From the NCBI RefSeq assembly GCF_022539505.1, contig NC_061514.1:43416179-43480178 (forward strand): a stretch of DNA of 64,000 nt, written 5' to 3'. This document shows, one piece after another, positions 47,701 to 57,673 of this stretch; the stretch's first letter is position 1, and each line of letters starts with the position of its first letter. Below the pieces are notes generated by a model, which ran no database searches, was not told where the DNA came from, and saw only the letters and a program-made list of their open reading frames with translations. The stretch comes from Lolium rigidum. Taxonomy: Eukaryota > Streptophyta > Magnoliopsida > Poales > Poaceae. The position numbers and the translations under genes are program-made.

Positions 47701-49609
47701 TGTGGGAGACTATGATACAAGAGTGTGGTTTATTTTCATTGACAGAGGAGGACGATGCGGTGGAACAGAAATTGGATCCGAAAGGGTTCTCTGTGAGATT
47801 TATTTACAGAGCATTAAAATGGAATTCCCCTGGATTTCCATTTAAATCTTTGTGGAAATTTAAAATACGAACCAAAGTGAAAGTTTTCCTTCGGTTGATG
47901 ATTAAAAATAACATCCTAACAGAAAGATGTTCTTCATCATCGTGGTTGGCAGGGTGATTGGATGTGTCAGTTTTGTGGAGCTGATGAATCGATAATGCAC
48001 TTATTCATCTTTTGCCCGTTAGCTAGGTTCATATGGAATATACCTAGCTATGTGTTTGATTTCAAATCTAAACCTTCATCAGTGCAGCATTTGCTTGGTG
48101 GATGGATGAAAACTTTCAGGAAAAAAGACAAACCCTTAGTGACAGTTGGTGTGGCAGCCATTAGACCAAATGATCCAATGGTCACAACCAATCTGATCGG
48201 ATAACTAGTCTTTTCTTGGTCAATTTTACAGAGAAAGGAGGAAAACAGAAATGCACTCAATTGGGGAGCCAAGTTGGTCGTGCGATTATGAAGTGAGACC
48301 TTCCAGGCGGCGAGAGGATGGAGACCAACGGTGCAGCGGTTAGCAGGATGAAGGAAAGATGAAAAAGCTACAGGAAGAAGAATGATGAAAAGAACTAGGT
48401 AGCTGTCTTCCCGGAAGTTCTTGCCCCTGCATTTAGCAAGAGGGGCGAGAACTTCCACATCTCATTGTGCAAGTATGTTTTGTATGGTTACCTGGCTATT
48501 GTGGATGATAAATGATGATGGATGCTTTCATTTACTTTTCTTTTTTCATATTTTTTTTTACTTTGCAGTTTGTAAAAACGACTGTGCTTTCTTTAATAGA
48601 AATGGGGAAAAACGTACATGGTGACGCAGGTAAGAATGACGAGGAGGACGAGGGATGCGATGTAGGAAGTGGGCGAGTATCTGTCGCTCCTGTTCCGGCA
48701 AAAGCAGCAGCAGCAGGAGATGACGAGCATCACCACCCCGAAGCCGACGAACCACACCACGGCAACAAGGAAGAGGGGAGCCCCGGTGTACGCCACCGAC
48801 TGCATTGCAGATGCACAGATCGAGGAGAAATGCAGCATAAACGTACGGTTAGCATGATGCAGGAATTTTTTGAGCGGTGAAGAAAGGAACTGGATGGAGT
48901 TTGCCGTGCGTACAGCCCAGTAATGCGTGTCGCTAATGTTCCAGCCGCCTTCGTACATGGTGAGCTTGCCCACGGGGTCGCTCCGGCGAGTCCTCCCCGC
49001 GGCTAGAACGAGGGAGTTGTTTGCCGGCAAGGGTGCCTCGACGATCGATCTCCTCCATGATGATGCCACCATACTTGTTGCTTGTCCCTCTGCTCAATTA
49101 CGAAGCAATTGTTACGAATTGCACAGAAATGCCGCGTTCATGTCACAGAAAACTGATATGAAATTCAGTAGAAACTAGAAAGTGTCATCCTGCAGCTTCT
49201 TCATAGGTAACTCAAGGTACTCCAAATATCATCAAGATAATGGCATTATGAGATGAGATCATGAGAAAATTGTATGTACGTCTAGTAGGCTGTACTAAAA
49301 TCAAATTCAAGGACCAAAATTGATTGAGCATGACAATTGACAACCGCGCATGCCGACACTGAAAATGCAGACGATTTTCGTTGTTTCGCTGCTGAGACTG
49401 AGATTAAAGGGGAATACCAGTACCACCAGACCAAATTAATTGAGAATTTGAGAGACACTAGCAAAGCACGGACGAAACTATACAGGGCAGGTACCTGACA
49501 GATCACGGTCCACCTCCACATTAGCGTCTGCCAATGAGACATTGGCGCCGACGAGCAGGAGCAGAACGACGGAGGCGACGCCGACCGACGAGGCGGCGGC
49601 CCGCGCCAT
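44734..49609 (-). CDS. Plant-specific multi-pass membrane protein, eight exons
   Basis: Exons are 49609-49495, 49080-48914, 48799-48618, 46257-45973, 45881-45823, 45707-45671, 45579-45508 and 45409-44734. All have GT-AG borders, and the phases join into 530 aa. A signal peptide is followed by a luminal segment (VGKLTMYEGGWNISDTHYWA). Membrane segments lie at ~102-125, ~141-160, two at ~251-300 and ~492-512. The large extracytoplasmic loop carries conserved Cys and the motifs GDTCVAMDEWV, ALDDILPC, NPF and FVRETF. The family is plant-wide (Arabidopsis members such as At2g12400, recalled), with a layout that recalls Tweety-type channels. No biochemical role is established to my knowledge. The exon 2 acceptor (49081-49082) is chosen by frame and is the least sure border. 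A LINE occupies intron 3. Confidence 0.88.
46310..48590 (+). mobile_element. Degenerate LINE (L1-type) in intron 3 of the membrane-protein gene
   Basis: It is read opposite to the host gene. Plus-strand frames show ORF2 pieces in order: LNVSFKIITKLLMNRLSPVV near 46370; FQGLVQGDPLSPLLFDLAAD near 46725-46790; PKGFSVRFIYRALKW near 47780; and a zf-RVT Cys/His cluster (MCQFCGADESIMHLFIFCPL) at 47962. Endonuclease and the front of the RT are missing, and stops are frequent. The RT catalytic YXDD motif is not seen. The intron's splice sites at both sides (48617-48616 and 46259-46258) are kept. Confidence 0.85.
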
Positions 49610-51032
49610 GCCCTTCCAAAGCACAACGCGTATGCTCGATCCTTCTCCTCTTATTCCGCTCCTACGGGAAGGATATCTTCCCGTGAAAGGAGCCGGATCG
49701 ACCGGACAGATTTATTCGAGCTCCCCTAAATGCGTTGCTCCTCCTCCAATTCTGGCACGCAATATTCACTTCGCGTCGGTCCGCATCCTCAATTACAATC
49801 TTCCCCTTGCCGATCTTTCCGTATTTGCTCCCGTCAGGCAGCTGGGTAACGGCGGAGGCGGATGGCCTGCTGTTTGCGCCCTCCAAAACCGCCATGGCCG
49901 TAAATAGCAACATGAAACGTGCGCGTGCATGATCGCTAGGCTGGCCTGCCGGCAGGATTCACTGTACATTCTGGGTCGCGAGCGATGGGATGGGAGCCAT
50001 ATGAAAAATTAGGAGCACATGACATTGCCCAATCAGCCCATTTTGAGTACCTGTTATTCTTGATAGTTTTGGGCCTCGATGGGCTGGCCCTGCCAACAAG
50101 GTACTTCTTAATCCAATCCAGACACGGCAAAGTTCAGTTGTGCAAGTGTTGGTCCTTCAGTACCTATGATCTTAGCAACATTGATGTGCAATACTTGGAA
50201 CTACTATAATGATCTTGAAGATCTTCAATGTTAATTTAAACTATTATCAAATGTTTATTTGTTCAAACTTATTTGATGCCATGTATTATAATATGTTTAT
50301 CAAAAAATGAGACCATTTGCTCAAATAGAACGTAGCAAAAAAAAACTAACCACCAACTCTCCAAAAAATAGAAAAATCTAGCCATCACAAATATTCATAT
50401 CTTAGGTATGTCAGTATTTAATGGTGATGTAGTCATGGTTAATGTGGTATCACACAGAACAAAAGCCTCACAAATCTACCGGCTTGGTCTAGTCGTAATG
50501 GTCGAGGTTAAATGAGAGCATGTGATGCTCGAGTGACGCAGATAGTTGGCTCCCATTTTGGGGTTGTCATACAGCATGTAATCATGTCTTCATGATGTGG
50601 TGTTAAGTTTTGTTTGGTCTATTGTTCTCATTTTTTGATATTTTGCAGCGTCGAATAAGCGGGTTGTCAACCGACCCCATGTCCCTAGTTACATTTGGTG
50701 TTGGAGATGCATTTAAGTTGAGAGGTCACCTGACCTCCCACCTTTTAAAGAAAAAAACTTGTTTAATTTGTAGCAATATGTATTGCTCCCTGATATCTAC
50801 ACAACCTGGCCCGACATGGTTTTTTCGATGGCTTTGCCACTGGCCACGTTGCATTCAGTATTATTGGGTTCACACTTATTGGGACTTCAAACCCTTTGAA
50901 GATATAGTTTATATTTTGCTATTTCATATTTGTGAGGTTTTCACATGAATCTTAAACCAGTGATGAGATACATTTAAAAGATGAAGGGATAAACACAAGG
51001 CTTTGATTATCTCTGATGCCACTTTGTGTTTT
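49610..51032. other. Upstream flank of the membrane-protein gene
   Basis: The ~1.4 kb between the gene's ATG and the Gypsy target site holds the promoter. I see no strong TATA box within 150 bp. Overlapping frames at 49662-49932 have no domain. The remainder is AT-rich. Confidence 0.5.
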
Positions 51033-51249
51033 ACTGCTGTTATCACCAGAATTTGACCGGATCAGAGATGGGCCGCGATTGAAGATGGGCTTGAAGAATA
51101 TACATGGAAGAAATACATGAATCGGCCTTGTATACAAAGTTTGGGCTAGTTTGCCCGTGTATCTATACCATAGTAGGATATGTGTCGGTTAGATAGAGTT
51201 TGGGCTCGTGCCCGGTTGGGATTATTCCCACGTTAGAAAGTCTACGGAC

Positions 51250-51257
51250 TATAAATA
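51250..51257 (+). promoter_or_regulatory. TATA box of the Gypsy 5' LTR
   Basis: TATAAATA, conserved at 57886-57893 in the 3' LTR. Transcription would begin near 51280, which places all three LTR hairpins in the transcript. Confidence 0.65.
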
Positions 51258-51365
51258 TGTATCTAGGGTTTATGGAATAAACAACAATCACGTTCACCAC
51301 AAACCAATCTAGGCGCATCGCCAACTCCCTTGTCTCGAGGGTTTCTTCCGGGTAAGCATCATGCT

Positions 51366-51392
51366 GCCTAGATCGCATCTTGCGATCTAGGC
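51366..51392 (+). repeat. Perfect 12-bp triloop hairpin, LTR hairpin 1
   Basis: The arm GCCTAGATCGCA, loop TCT, and arm TGCGATCTAGGC pair without mismatch. It is identical in the 3' LTR at 58011-58037. Confidence 0.8.
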
Positions 51393-51537
51393 GAGTACAC
51401 GTTTATTCGTTGTTCATGCGTTGCTCGTATCGAAGCCTTTTTGATGGCGAGCAACGTAGTTATCATAGATGTGTTAGGGTTAGCATTGTTCATCATATCA
51501 TATGCTGTCGTCGTGCAACCCTTAGACGTCTAGCCGT

Positions 51538-51562
51538 CCTTACACCTATCTTAGGTGTAAGG
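51538..51562 (+). repeat. Perfect 11-bp triloop hairpin, LTR hairpin 2
   Basis: The arm CCTTACACCTA, loop TCT, and arm TAGGTGTAAGG pair perfectly. It is identical at 58173-58197 in the 3' LTR. Confidence 0.8.
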
Positions 51563-51935
51563 GCGGCACCCCGCTTGATTATTATTTAGTAGATCCGATC
51601 CGTTATGATTGCTCCTTGTTCTTCAAGGATTAGTTTAATATCTGCATGGTTAGGCCTTACAAACGGGTTGAAGGATCCAGTGGCGCGTAGGGTGTAGTTT
51701 GCTAGCCCTAGACGGGATGTTCCGAGGATCAACTTCGTGTTGGTTTTTAGGCCTTGTCTAGGGTCGGTTTACGATCACCGTACGTGGCCGCCGAGCTCAA
51801 TCACGAGTAGGATGTTCCGATTATGCGGTGAAAACCCTAAATCGTAGTAGGTCGTTTTAGCTTTATTTTGATCAAGCAGGACCACCATTTGATCGTACAC
51901 CTCGTACGCATCATGGGTGGACGCATCATGGGTGG

Positions 51936-51954
51936 ATCGGCTCCTTGAGCCGAT
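51936..51954 (+). repeat. Perfect 8-bp triloop hairpin, LTR hairpin 3 (GCCGAT stem)
   Basis: The arm ATCGGCTC, loop CTT, and arm GAGCCGAT. It is present at 58556-58574 and, with loop TTT, in the older LTR at 163-181. The stem holds the hexamer that recurs through the element's 3' region. Confidence 0.8.
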
Positions 51955-52275
51955 TAACAGGACAACCTGAGAGCCGATCGAGGCTCGTATTTAATGTTTA
52001 CGTGTATGCCATGTAGGAAACTAAGCGAGGCACATCCAACACCTTCCCGACCAGGTATAGGTCGGGTGGCACGCCCTTGCATCGGCATCGGACGTGCGTG
52101 CCGAGTCTTTGCGGGCCGTCGCTCGGAGGGACCAGGGGCCAGCCGCGATCCCGGGAGCCTCCCGGCTCTACGGTGTTGCCCGTCGCCGCTCGCCGGTGGG
52201 TTTCGACCGCAACACATTCGCGGCACGCCGGTGGGACAATCTTCGACATCCACCGCATCGCCATCTACATCCGAG

Positions 52276-55104
52276 ATGGCGGAAGGCACTCCAGTCAAGT
52301 ACGAGGATCTGACCGAGGAGCTCAAGAAGAAGCATGACGAGATCAAAGCAGTCCTCGAAGCCGACCTCATCGGCTCTTTTCACAGAACCCGCTCACACGG
52401 CGTCAGGTGGAAGGGGTTCTCACCTGATGGCGCGCTCGATGGAGTGGACCTGTCCGCCCCGTCAGAAGAACGCACCAGGTCTCTGCGTCAGGAGATTAAA
52501 TTCATGGTGGCTCATTCGCTGCACCGCCATTCTGAGAGCCTGGTGAACACTTTGGAGCGTGTCGCTCTTCGGGTGATCCAGGAAATCATGAGCCATCAGT
52601 ATTCTCCGTCAGGACCAGCTCTGGGGACTCACCAAGGAGAGATGCCACTCCAGTCCCGTCCACCACTGCCGTTCGCGTTGGCAGCACCAGAAGTGCCGAG
52701 TTCATCGGCATACGTCGTCTACAAGATCGGTGGTGACCCTAGTGACTACCAATTCTTGCATGAGGCGCCTAAGGAGATCCCTCACGGATACACGTGCACA
52801 TACGTGCTAGGACTGCGATGAATCGGGCACTCACGAACCAGTGCCGCAACAGCAGGGACTTCGGAACGAGCAGGAGGAACTTCGGGAACAGATCTTGAGA
52901 AGCAGACGTGGCTAGCTAAGTATGCCACTCCGACAAACCTCCAGAGCTCAGCTCTTGCAGTTGGCTCAGATTTGGAAAAGCAAGCATGGCTGGCTAAGTA
53001 TGCCACCCCGGCGAATCTTCAGAGTTCGACGCCTGCAGCCATCACCGCGGATCAGATCAGTACAATCCTGAAAGACCAGTTCGACATGGTGCCGAAAAGG
53101 AGGATAATCGGCTATTCCAAGCCGTACCCCAACGAGTACGAGTTGATCCCGCTCCCACCCAAATATCGGCTCCCTGATTTCTCCAAGTTTAATGGATCAG
53201 ATGGTTCCAGCTCCATCGAGCATGTGAGCCGATATTTGGCACAGCTGGGCATGATCTCAGCATCAAACGAGCTGCGCGTGAGGTTCTTCGCACAGTCCCT
53301 CACAGGATCGGCTTTCGGGTGGTACACATCGCTGCCACCAGACTCAATCCGGACTTGGAAGCAGTTGGAGGAGCAGTTCCACATGCAGTATCACTCAGAG
53401 GCTTCCGAGGCCGGCATTGCCGATCTAGCACAAGTACGACGAAGCGCGGAGAGACGGTGGCGAGAATATGTCCATCGCTTCGGGACCGTTAGGAACCGAT
53501 GCTATTCGGCTCATGTGACCGAAAAAGAAGCGATCGAGTTGGCGGTGGTGGGTCTCGCATCACCGATCAAGGACGTGGCCTCCCAAGCGGACTACCCTTC
53601 ACCGGCGCACATGGTGCGAAGGCTGTCGAGCATATGAACGGCGCCACCCGGACGTTTACCAGGATAAATTCAAACGTGCGGTGGTCCTGGTTGAGGCGGA
53701 TGAAGATGAAGGCTCGCGGGAGATCAAGAGGTAGCAGGTGGCTGAATGGACTCGGGGGGCAAGCCCCGTGTCCTGTAAGTGGGTCAAGCCACAAGGTCCT
53801 CCAAGAGGGTTTGACTTCGATGTCACCAAGGCTGAACAAATTTTCGACCTCTTACTCAAGGAGAAGCAGCTAAAGGTACCCGAAGGCCACAAGATCCCCA
53901 CGGCCCAGGAGCTGAACGGAAAGCCATACTGCAAGTGGCATAACACGTTCACCCACGCCACCAACGACTGCAGGGTGTGGCGTCAGCAGGTCCAAATGGC
54001 GATAGAACAAGGGCGTCTAATTTTCAGCCGATACGCCATGAAGGTCGACACACACCCCTTCCCCGCCGTTAACATGGTGGAGTGCACTTACCATGGAGGG
54101 TGCCAACCAGGATTCTCGTGCAATATCAACATGGTAGGACCTGGGCACCACTCTGGTAAGGACGGAGACGAGGACAGCTGCTCTCATAGCAAGGACACAG
54201 AGGAAGCCGTTCCACGCGATCGGCTCCGTCACGATGGCAAGCGCTACATCACAGAGGGAGAAGTGAGGAATGTAAGATATCAGCGACCTCTCTCTGATCA
54301 CCTCCTCAACAAGTATGTGAGTCAATATGACCAACGCCGACGATACAACGACGATGATGAAAGAAATCGTCTGGCTAGGGACGCCAGGAGACATCGTCGG
54401 CATGATCGCGGCGAGGAGAGATATGAGCGCCACGCCAAGGAAAAGTCGAGAGAGCAAGACGACATGGATAGGCACTGGGACTGCCCCTTCTTCAGACACT
54501 GCTGGGATTCAGGAATGAGCCGATTGCCTACAATCGGCAACTGTCCAGAATGTAGACAAAAGAAGAAGGATGCAGCTAACGTGTCCGTGTTCAAACGTCT
54601 AGGGCCTCTCCCGCCTCGGAACAAGCACGCTGAGTCCGCTCGGCTAGAAGATCTCGAGGAACTAGAGGACGATGATGAAGAAGAAGACAAGTATCATCGG
54701 CCAAGGTGGTGCCCTGATGGGCTCAGCCGTTCCCAAAAGCGTAGGGTTCAGCGACTACGTGGTTTGGAGGAAGCCGAGAGATTATACCTGCACACGTTGA
54801 GGAAGGCGCGGCCTGATCTGGCCGCTAAAATTCAGCGAACCCTGGACGAAGAAGGTCGGCCACAAAGGAAAGAGTGGCGCCCCAGACAAAAGAAAGCCGA
54901 TGATGAGACATCGGCTGGCACAAACATGGTGTTCATCCTTCCAACGGAGTTTAGTGCTCCAGGATTAGACGAAGCACCCGTGGCACAACTTGATCGCGGC
55001 CCACGGCCGGTTATCTTTGAGAAGCCACGAGAAAGAAGCTACGGACATCCGAAGGCCCCGTACTTGCGAGGCTACATCAATGGCCAGCCCGTCAACAAGA
55101 TGCT
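52276..55104 (+). pseudogene. Gag polyprotein of the non-autonomous Gypsy element
   Basis: The start ATG is at 52276 (MAEGTPVKYEDLTEELKKKH), 61 bp inside the 5' LTR. An in-frame TGA (52819) interrupts the N-terminal part. The retrotransposon gag core lies at 53140-53600 (PDFSKFNGSDGSSSIEHVSR, ARF-type helices, WKQLEEQFHMQYH). A frameshift follows near 53630 and a TAG at 53732. The next 480 codons contain YCKWHNTFTHATNDCRVWRQ, a Cys-rich CPFFRHCWDSGM...CPECRQKK stretch in place of a classic zinc knuckle, and an acidic run EELEDDDEEEDK. A 26-residue unit (EKQxWLAKYATPxNLQSS...) is repeated in tandem at ~52890-53020. Confidence 0.88.
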
Positions 55105-55579
55105 CGGTGGACACCGGAGCGGCAGATCAACATTATGCCATACTCCATGCTACGTCGGTTGGGACGCTCTAACTCGGATCCGATCAAGACCAATGTGACA
55201 CCGAGCGATTTCAACGGCCAAGCATCCGACGCACAAGGTGTTCGAACGTGGATCCGACCGTAGGAAGGAAAACTGTCCCTACGACGTTCTTTATTGTCGA
55301 CAAGCAAGAGCACCTATGCTTGTCCTACTAGGAAGAGATTGGATCCACGCCAATCGTTGCATTCCATCCACGATGCACCAATGCCTAATACAGTGGGATG
55401 GAGATGAAGTAGAAGTCGTCCACGCAGATGATTCAGCCGAGATTTCAACGGCTGGCATGAACGTTTGGGAGACATCAGGCCAGGAGCCACTCTCAGGCAT
55501 CAATTTGGACGACTGCGAGCGCATCGACGTGGCAAAGGATGGGGTTAGGCTGGTTTTATCCACCGGCCTGACCGTGTAA
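55080..55579 (+). pseudogene. Retroviral aspartic protease of the non-autonomous Gypsy element
   Basis: The catalytic loop VDTGAA is encoded at ~55107-55124, in a frame different from that of gag (frameshift near 55105). After another shift near 55240 the frame 55238-55579 carries LLGRDWIHANRCIPSTMHQC, the family's C-terminal protease motif, followed by WDGDEVEVV and an acidic tail ending at 55579. No polymerase domain follows. It would have cut its own or a partner's gag. Confidence 0.8.
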
Positions 55580-56817
55580 CAAGAGCAACATCTATGGACA
55601 AACGTGGCGATGCCGATCCATGTGATCGGCCCCAAAGATCTATGAAGGAACATTGCAAAACCTTCATTGAGCAATTCAATCAACATGGAGGCCGATTCCA
55701 AGCAATCGGCCAAAATTATCTTCGCCATGCATTTTGCCTAGGTTCAACGTCGATCTAATGGGCAATGGGTTTACGTCGGTCGATGAGTTGGAAGAAGTCC
55801 ACACTTGGTCCTAACGAGAGCCGACGTTCACATATAGTGCCTTGGCTAACCACGGAGCCGATATCGCAGATGCACCGCCAGAATCGGCTCGGGGGGCACC
55901 TAATCAGATGAACATGTGCGATACATGTGCAGTGAAACATTGGGGGCCGATAGAAAAATCGGCCCGTTTAAAAAAAAATTCTCATGATATACAGCCGATG
56001 CACGGACATCGACTTTAGAGCTAAGGAACAAAGCCGATGCACGGCCATCGACTCTAGCACAAATTACACAGGATCTACCCGCTGCGTGTTCAAGACACGG
56101 ATGGCCTTCTACTTCCTGGAGGGAGTGAACAGTGAGAGCTTCCTCAGCGACAATAAGCCGATTTAGTGCCAGAACCTTCTCTTCGAGGACTTCCAACCCT
56201 TTGTCGGTTAAGCCGTTGATGTTTCGCCTTCAATATTGGCTTTCAACGGAAGAAAAGGTGATCGATGGTGCAAGTTTGCTCGGATTCGCTCAAATTCGGG
56301 TCCGTTTGTCTGAACTGTATGTCCTCACCGCCGTTCTCGCCTTAACTGAGGCTCGGGGGGGCAGCTGATTTGGTAGGCACTCTGTTTTTGGAAGCCGATT
56401 GGAGTGTCATCGGCTGACCCTGCATCATAAATCTATTCGGAAGTGGTGGGTTGTTGCAGAGCAAGATCACCAGAGTTGCTGGAAGGAGACCATAGCATGG
56501 GCATTGGGTGATATTGCCCTGGGATCCGCTGCAGTTGCAAACCTGCGCGATTGACATCTTAGGTCACAGATTACCAGTTGGATAGATAATGGAGTTGGCT
56601 TTGCTCGCGTTGCATGGCAAAGTTCGATGCACTACCATCGGCTCTTGATTTGTTAACTTATCTTAGCAATCGGCAAAATTGGTAAGAGGACAAAATCAGC
56701 TGAGAAATTTCTTCTTCATTAATAAGAGAGGATTTTTACAATGAAGAGCCGATTGCTCAAGAAAGGAAGAACAAAAGAAGAGCAGCCGATTGCTCAGGAA
56801 CTACTAATCCTACATTG
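55580..56817 (+). other. Non-coding 3' region rich in GCCGAT/ATCGGC hexamers
   Basis: No domain-bearing frame is present where RT, RNase H and integrase would be expected. I count 17 GCCGAT or ATCGGC words between 55612 and 56790, against fewer than one expected by chance. CTCGGGGGG/GGGGGGCA purine-rich runs at 55888-55897 and 56353-56360 resemble polypurine tracts. Confidence 0.7.
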
Positions 56818-57387
56818 CTAATCCTCGCTAGCCTCATCGTCGGCATCGGAGCTGCCGTCGGCGCTACTTCCGGAGAATTCCTCGTCGCTGCTGCCCCAGC
56901 CCTCGGTCGGAGCCTCTTCTTCCTCGTCATCGTCATCATCCTCGTTGTCCGCCCAAGCGCGGAAGCGCTTCGCCGGCGGATACCCAGCGGAAGAGGAGGA
57001 ATCATCCTCCTCCTTTTCCTCTCCTTCCTCGTCATCATCGTCGTCCTCACTGTCCGCCCACGCGCGGGAGCGCTTCGCCGGCAGATACCCGGCAGAGGAG
57101 GAGGAATCATCCTCCTCCTCTTCCTCCTCTACTTCTTCTTCTTCCTCCTCCTTGTCGGAGGAGGTGGGGTTCGCCCAGGAGTGGAGGTCGTCTTCACTCT
57201 CGCTCTTCAGCTCCCCTTCGATGAGGAACTCGAGGTCGTCCTCCCCATCGGTCAGAGGTAAGTCACCTTCTGACCCGACGAGTGCTTCGGGTGGGCCATC
57301 TGGTATGTGGTCAAAGTTCCACTCCTGCTCGCTCGAGGAAGAAGATTGGAGGGAGAGGCCTGAGGAGATAGACGAAGAGGAAGACAT
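56818..57387 (-). CDS. Antisense acidic repeat ORF inside the Gypsy element (189 codons)
   Basis: The intact frame starts at ATG 57387 and ends at 56818, antisense to gag, just upstream of the 3' LTR. The protein begins with a Ser-rich run, then an extremely Asp/Glu-rich body. A ~35-residue unit is repeated two to three times with the core SSSSAGY(L/P)PAKR(S/F)RAWAD, each followed by an acidic run. No transmembrane segment or known domain. The surrounding element has stops in gag and protease, but this frame is open. Acidic, low-complexity proteins encoded antisense occur in Tat-lineage Gypsy elements, with unknown function. It could be real or a by-product of repeat-rich GC sequence: the opposite strand is also open for 166 codons at 56945-57445. 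Confidence 0.45.
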   Translation of the reverse strand: MSSSSSISSGLSLQSSSSSEQEWNFDHIPDGPPEALVGSEGDLPLTDGEDDLEFLIEGELKSESEDDLHSWANPTSSDKEEEEEEVEEEEEEDDSSSSAGYLPAKRSRAWADSEDDDDDEEGEEKEEDDSSSSAGYPPAKRFRAWADNEDDDDDEEEEAPTEGWGSSDEEFSGSSADGSSDADDEASED

Positions 57388-57656
57388 TGCTACAGGGAAA
57401 GAGGGTTTTTTGGGTGCTGATGGTCAGAACAGAGCGAGAGGATGAAGTGGCGAACCGTTCGGCACAGATAAATAAAGGGGGTATAGTGGAGATTTAATGC
57501 CATGACGGTTCTCGAGGACATGATGCCGAATCTGTCAATTCACGCAGAGAAGCTGAGGAGGCGAGGCGACATGATGAAAAACTCTGCAGCGGTTCTGCTC
57601 TGCCACAACATGACCCGACGAAGGAAAAGCGTAATGATTTTGGAATTGTCATTTCC

Positions 57657-57669
57657 AAAACCAGGGGGG
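57657..57669 (+). other. Polypurine tract of the non-autonomous Gypsy element
   Basis: AAAACCAGGGGGG lies four bases before the 3' LTR start at 57674, the standard place for plus-strand priming. Confidence 0.75.
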
Positions 57670-57673
57670 CATG

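Larger units (their letters stand above)
51038..52214 (+). repeat. 5' LTR of the non-autonomous Gypsy element
   Basis: 1177 bp. It holds a TATA box (51250-51257), triloop hairpins at 51366-51392, 51538-51562 and 51936-51954, and a 15-bp tandem duplication of ACGCATCATGGGTGG near 51907-51936 that the 3' LTR lacks. Confidence 0.95.

Noticed and set aside
56945..57445. 148-166-codon plus-strand frames opposite the acidic antisense ORF
   Set aside because: Ser-rich or Leu-rich reading of the GAG/CTC repeats, and no start context. Kept only as a caution for the antisense ORF.
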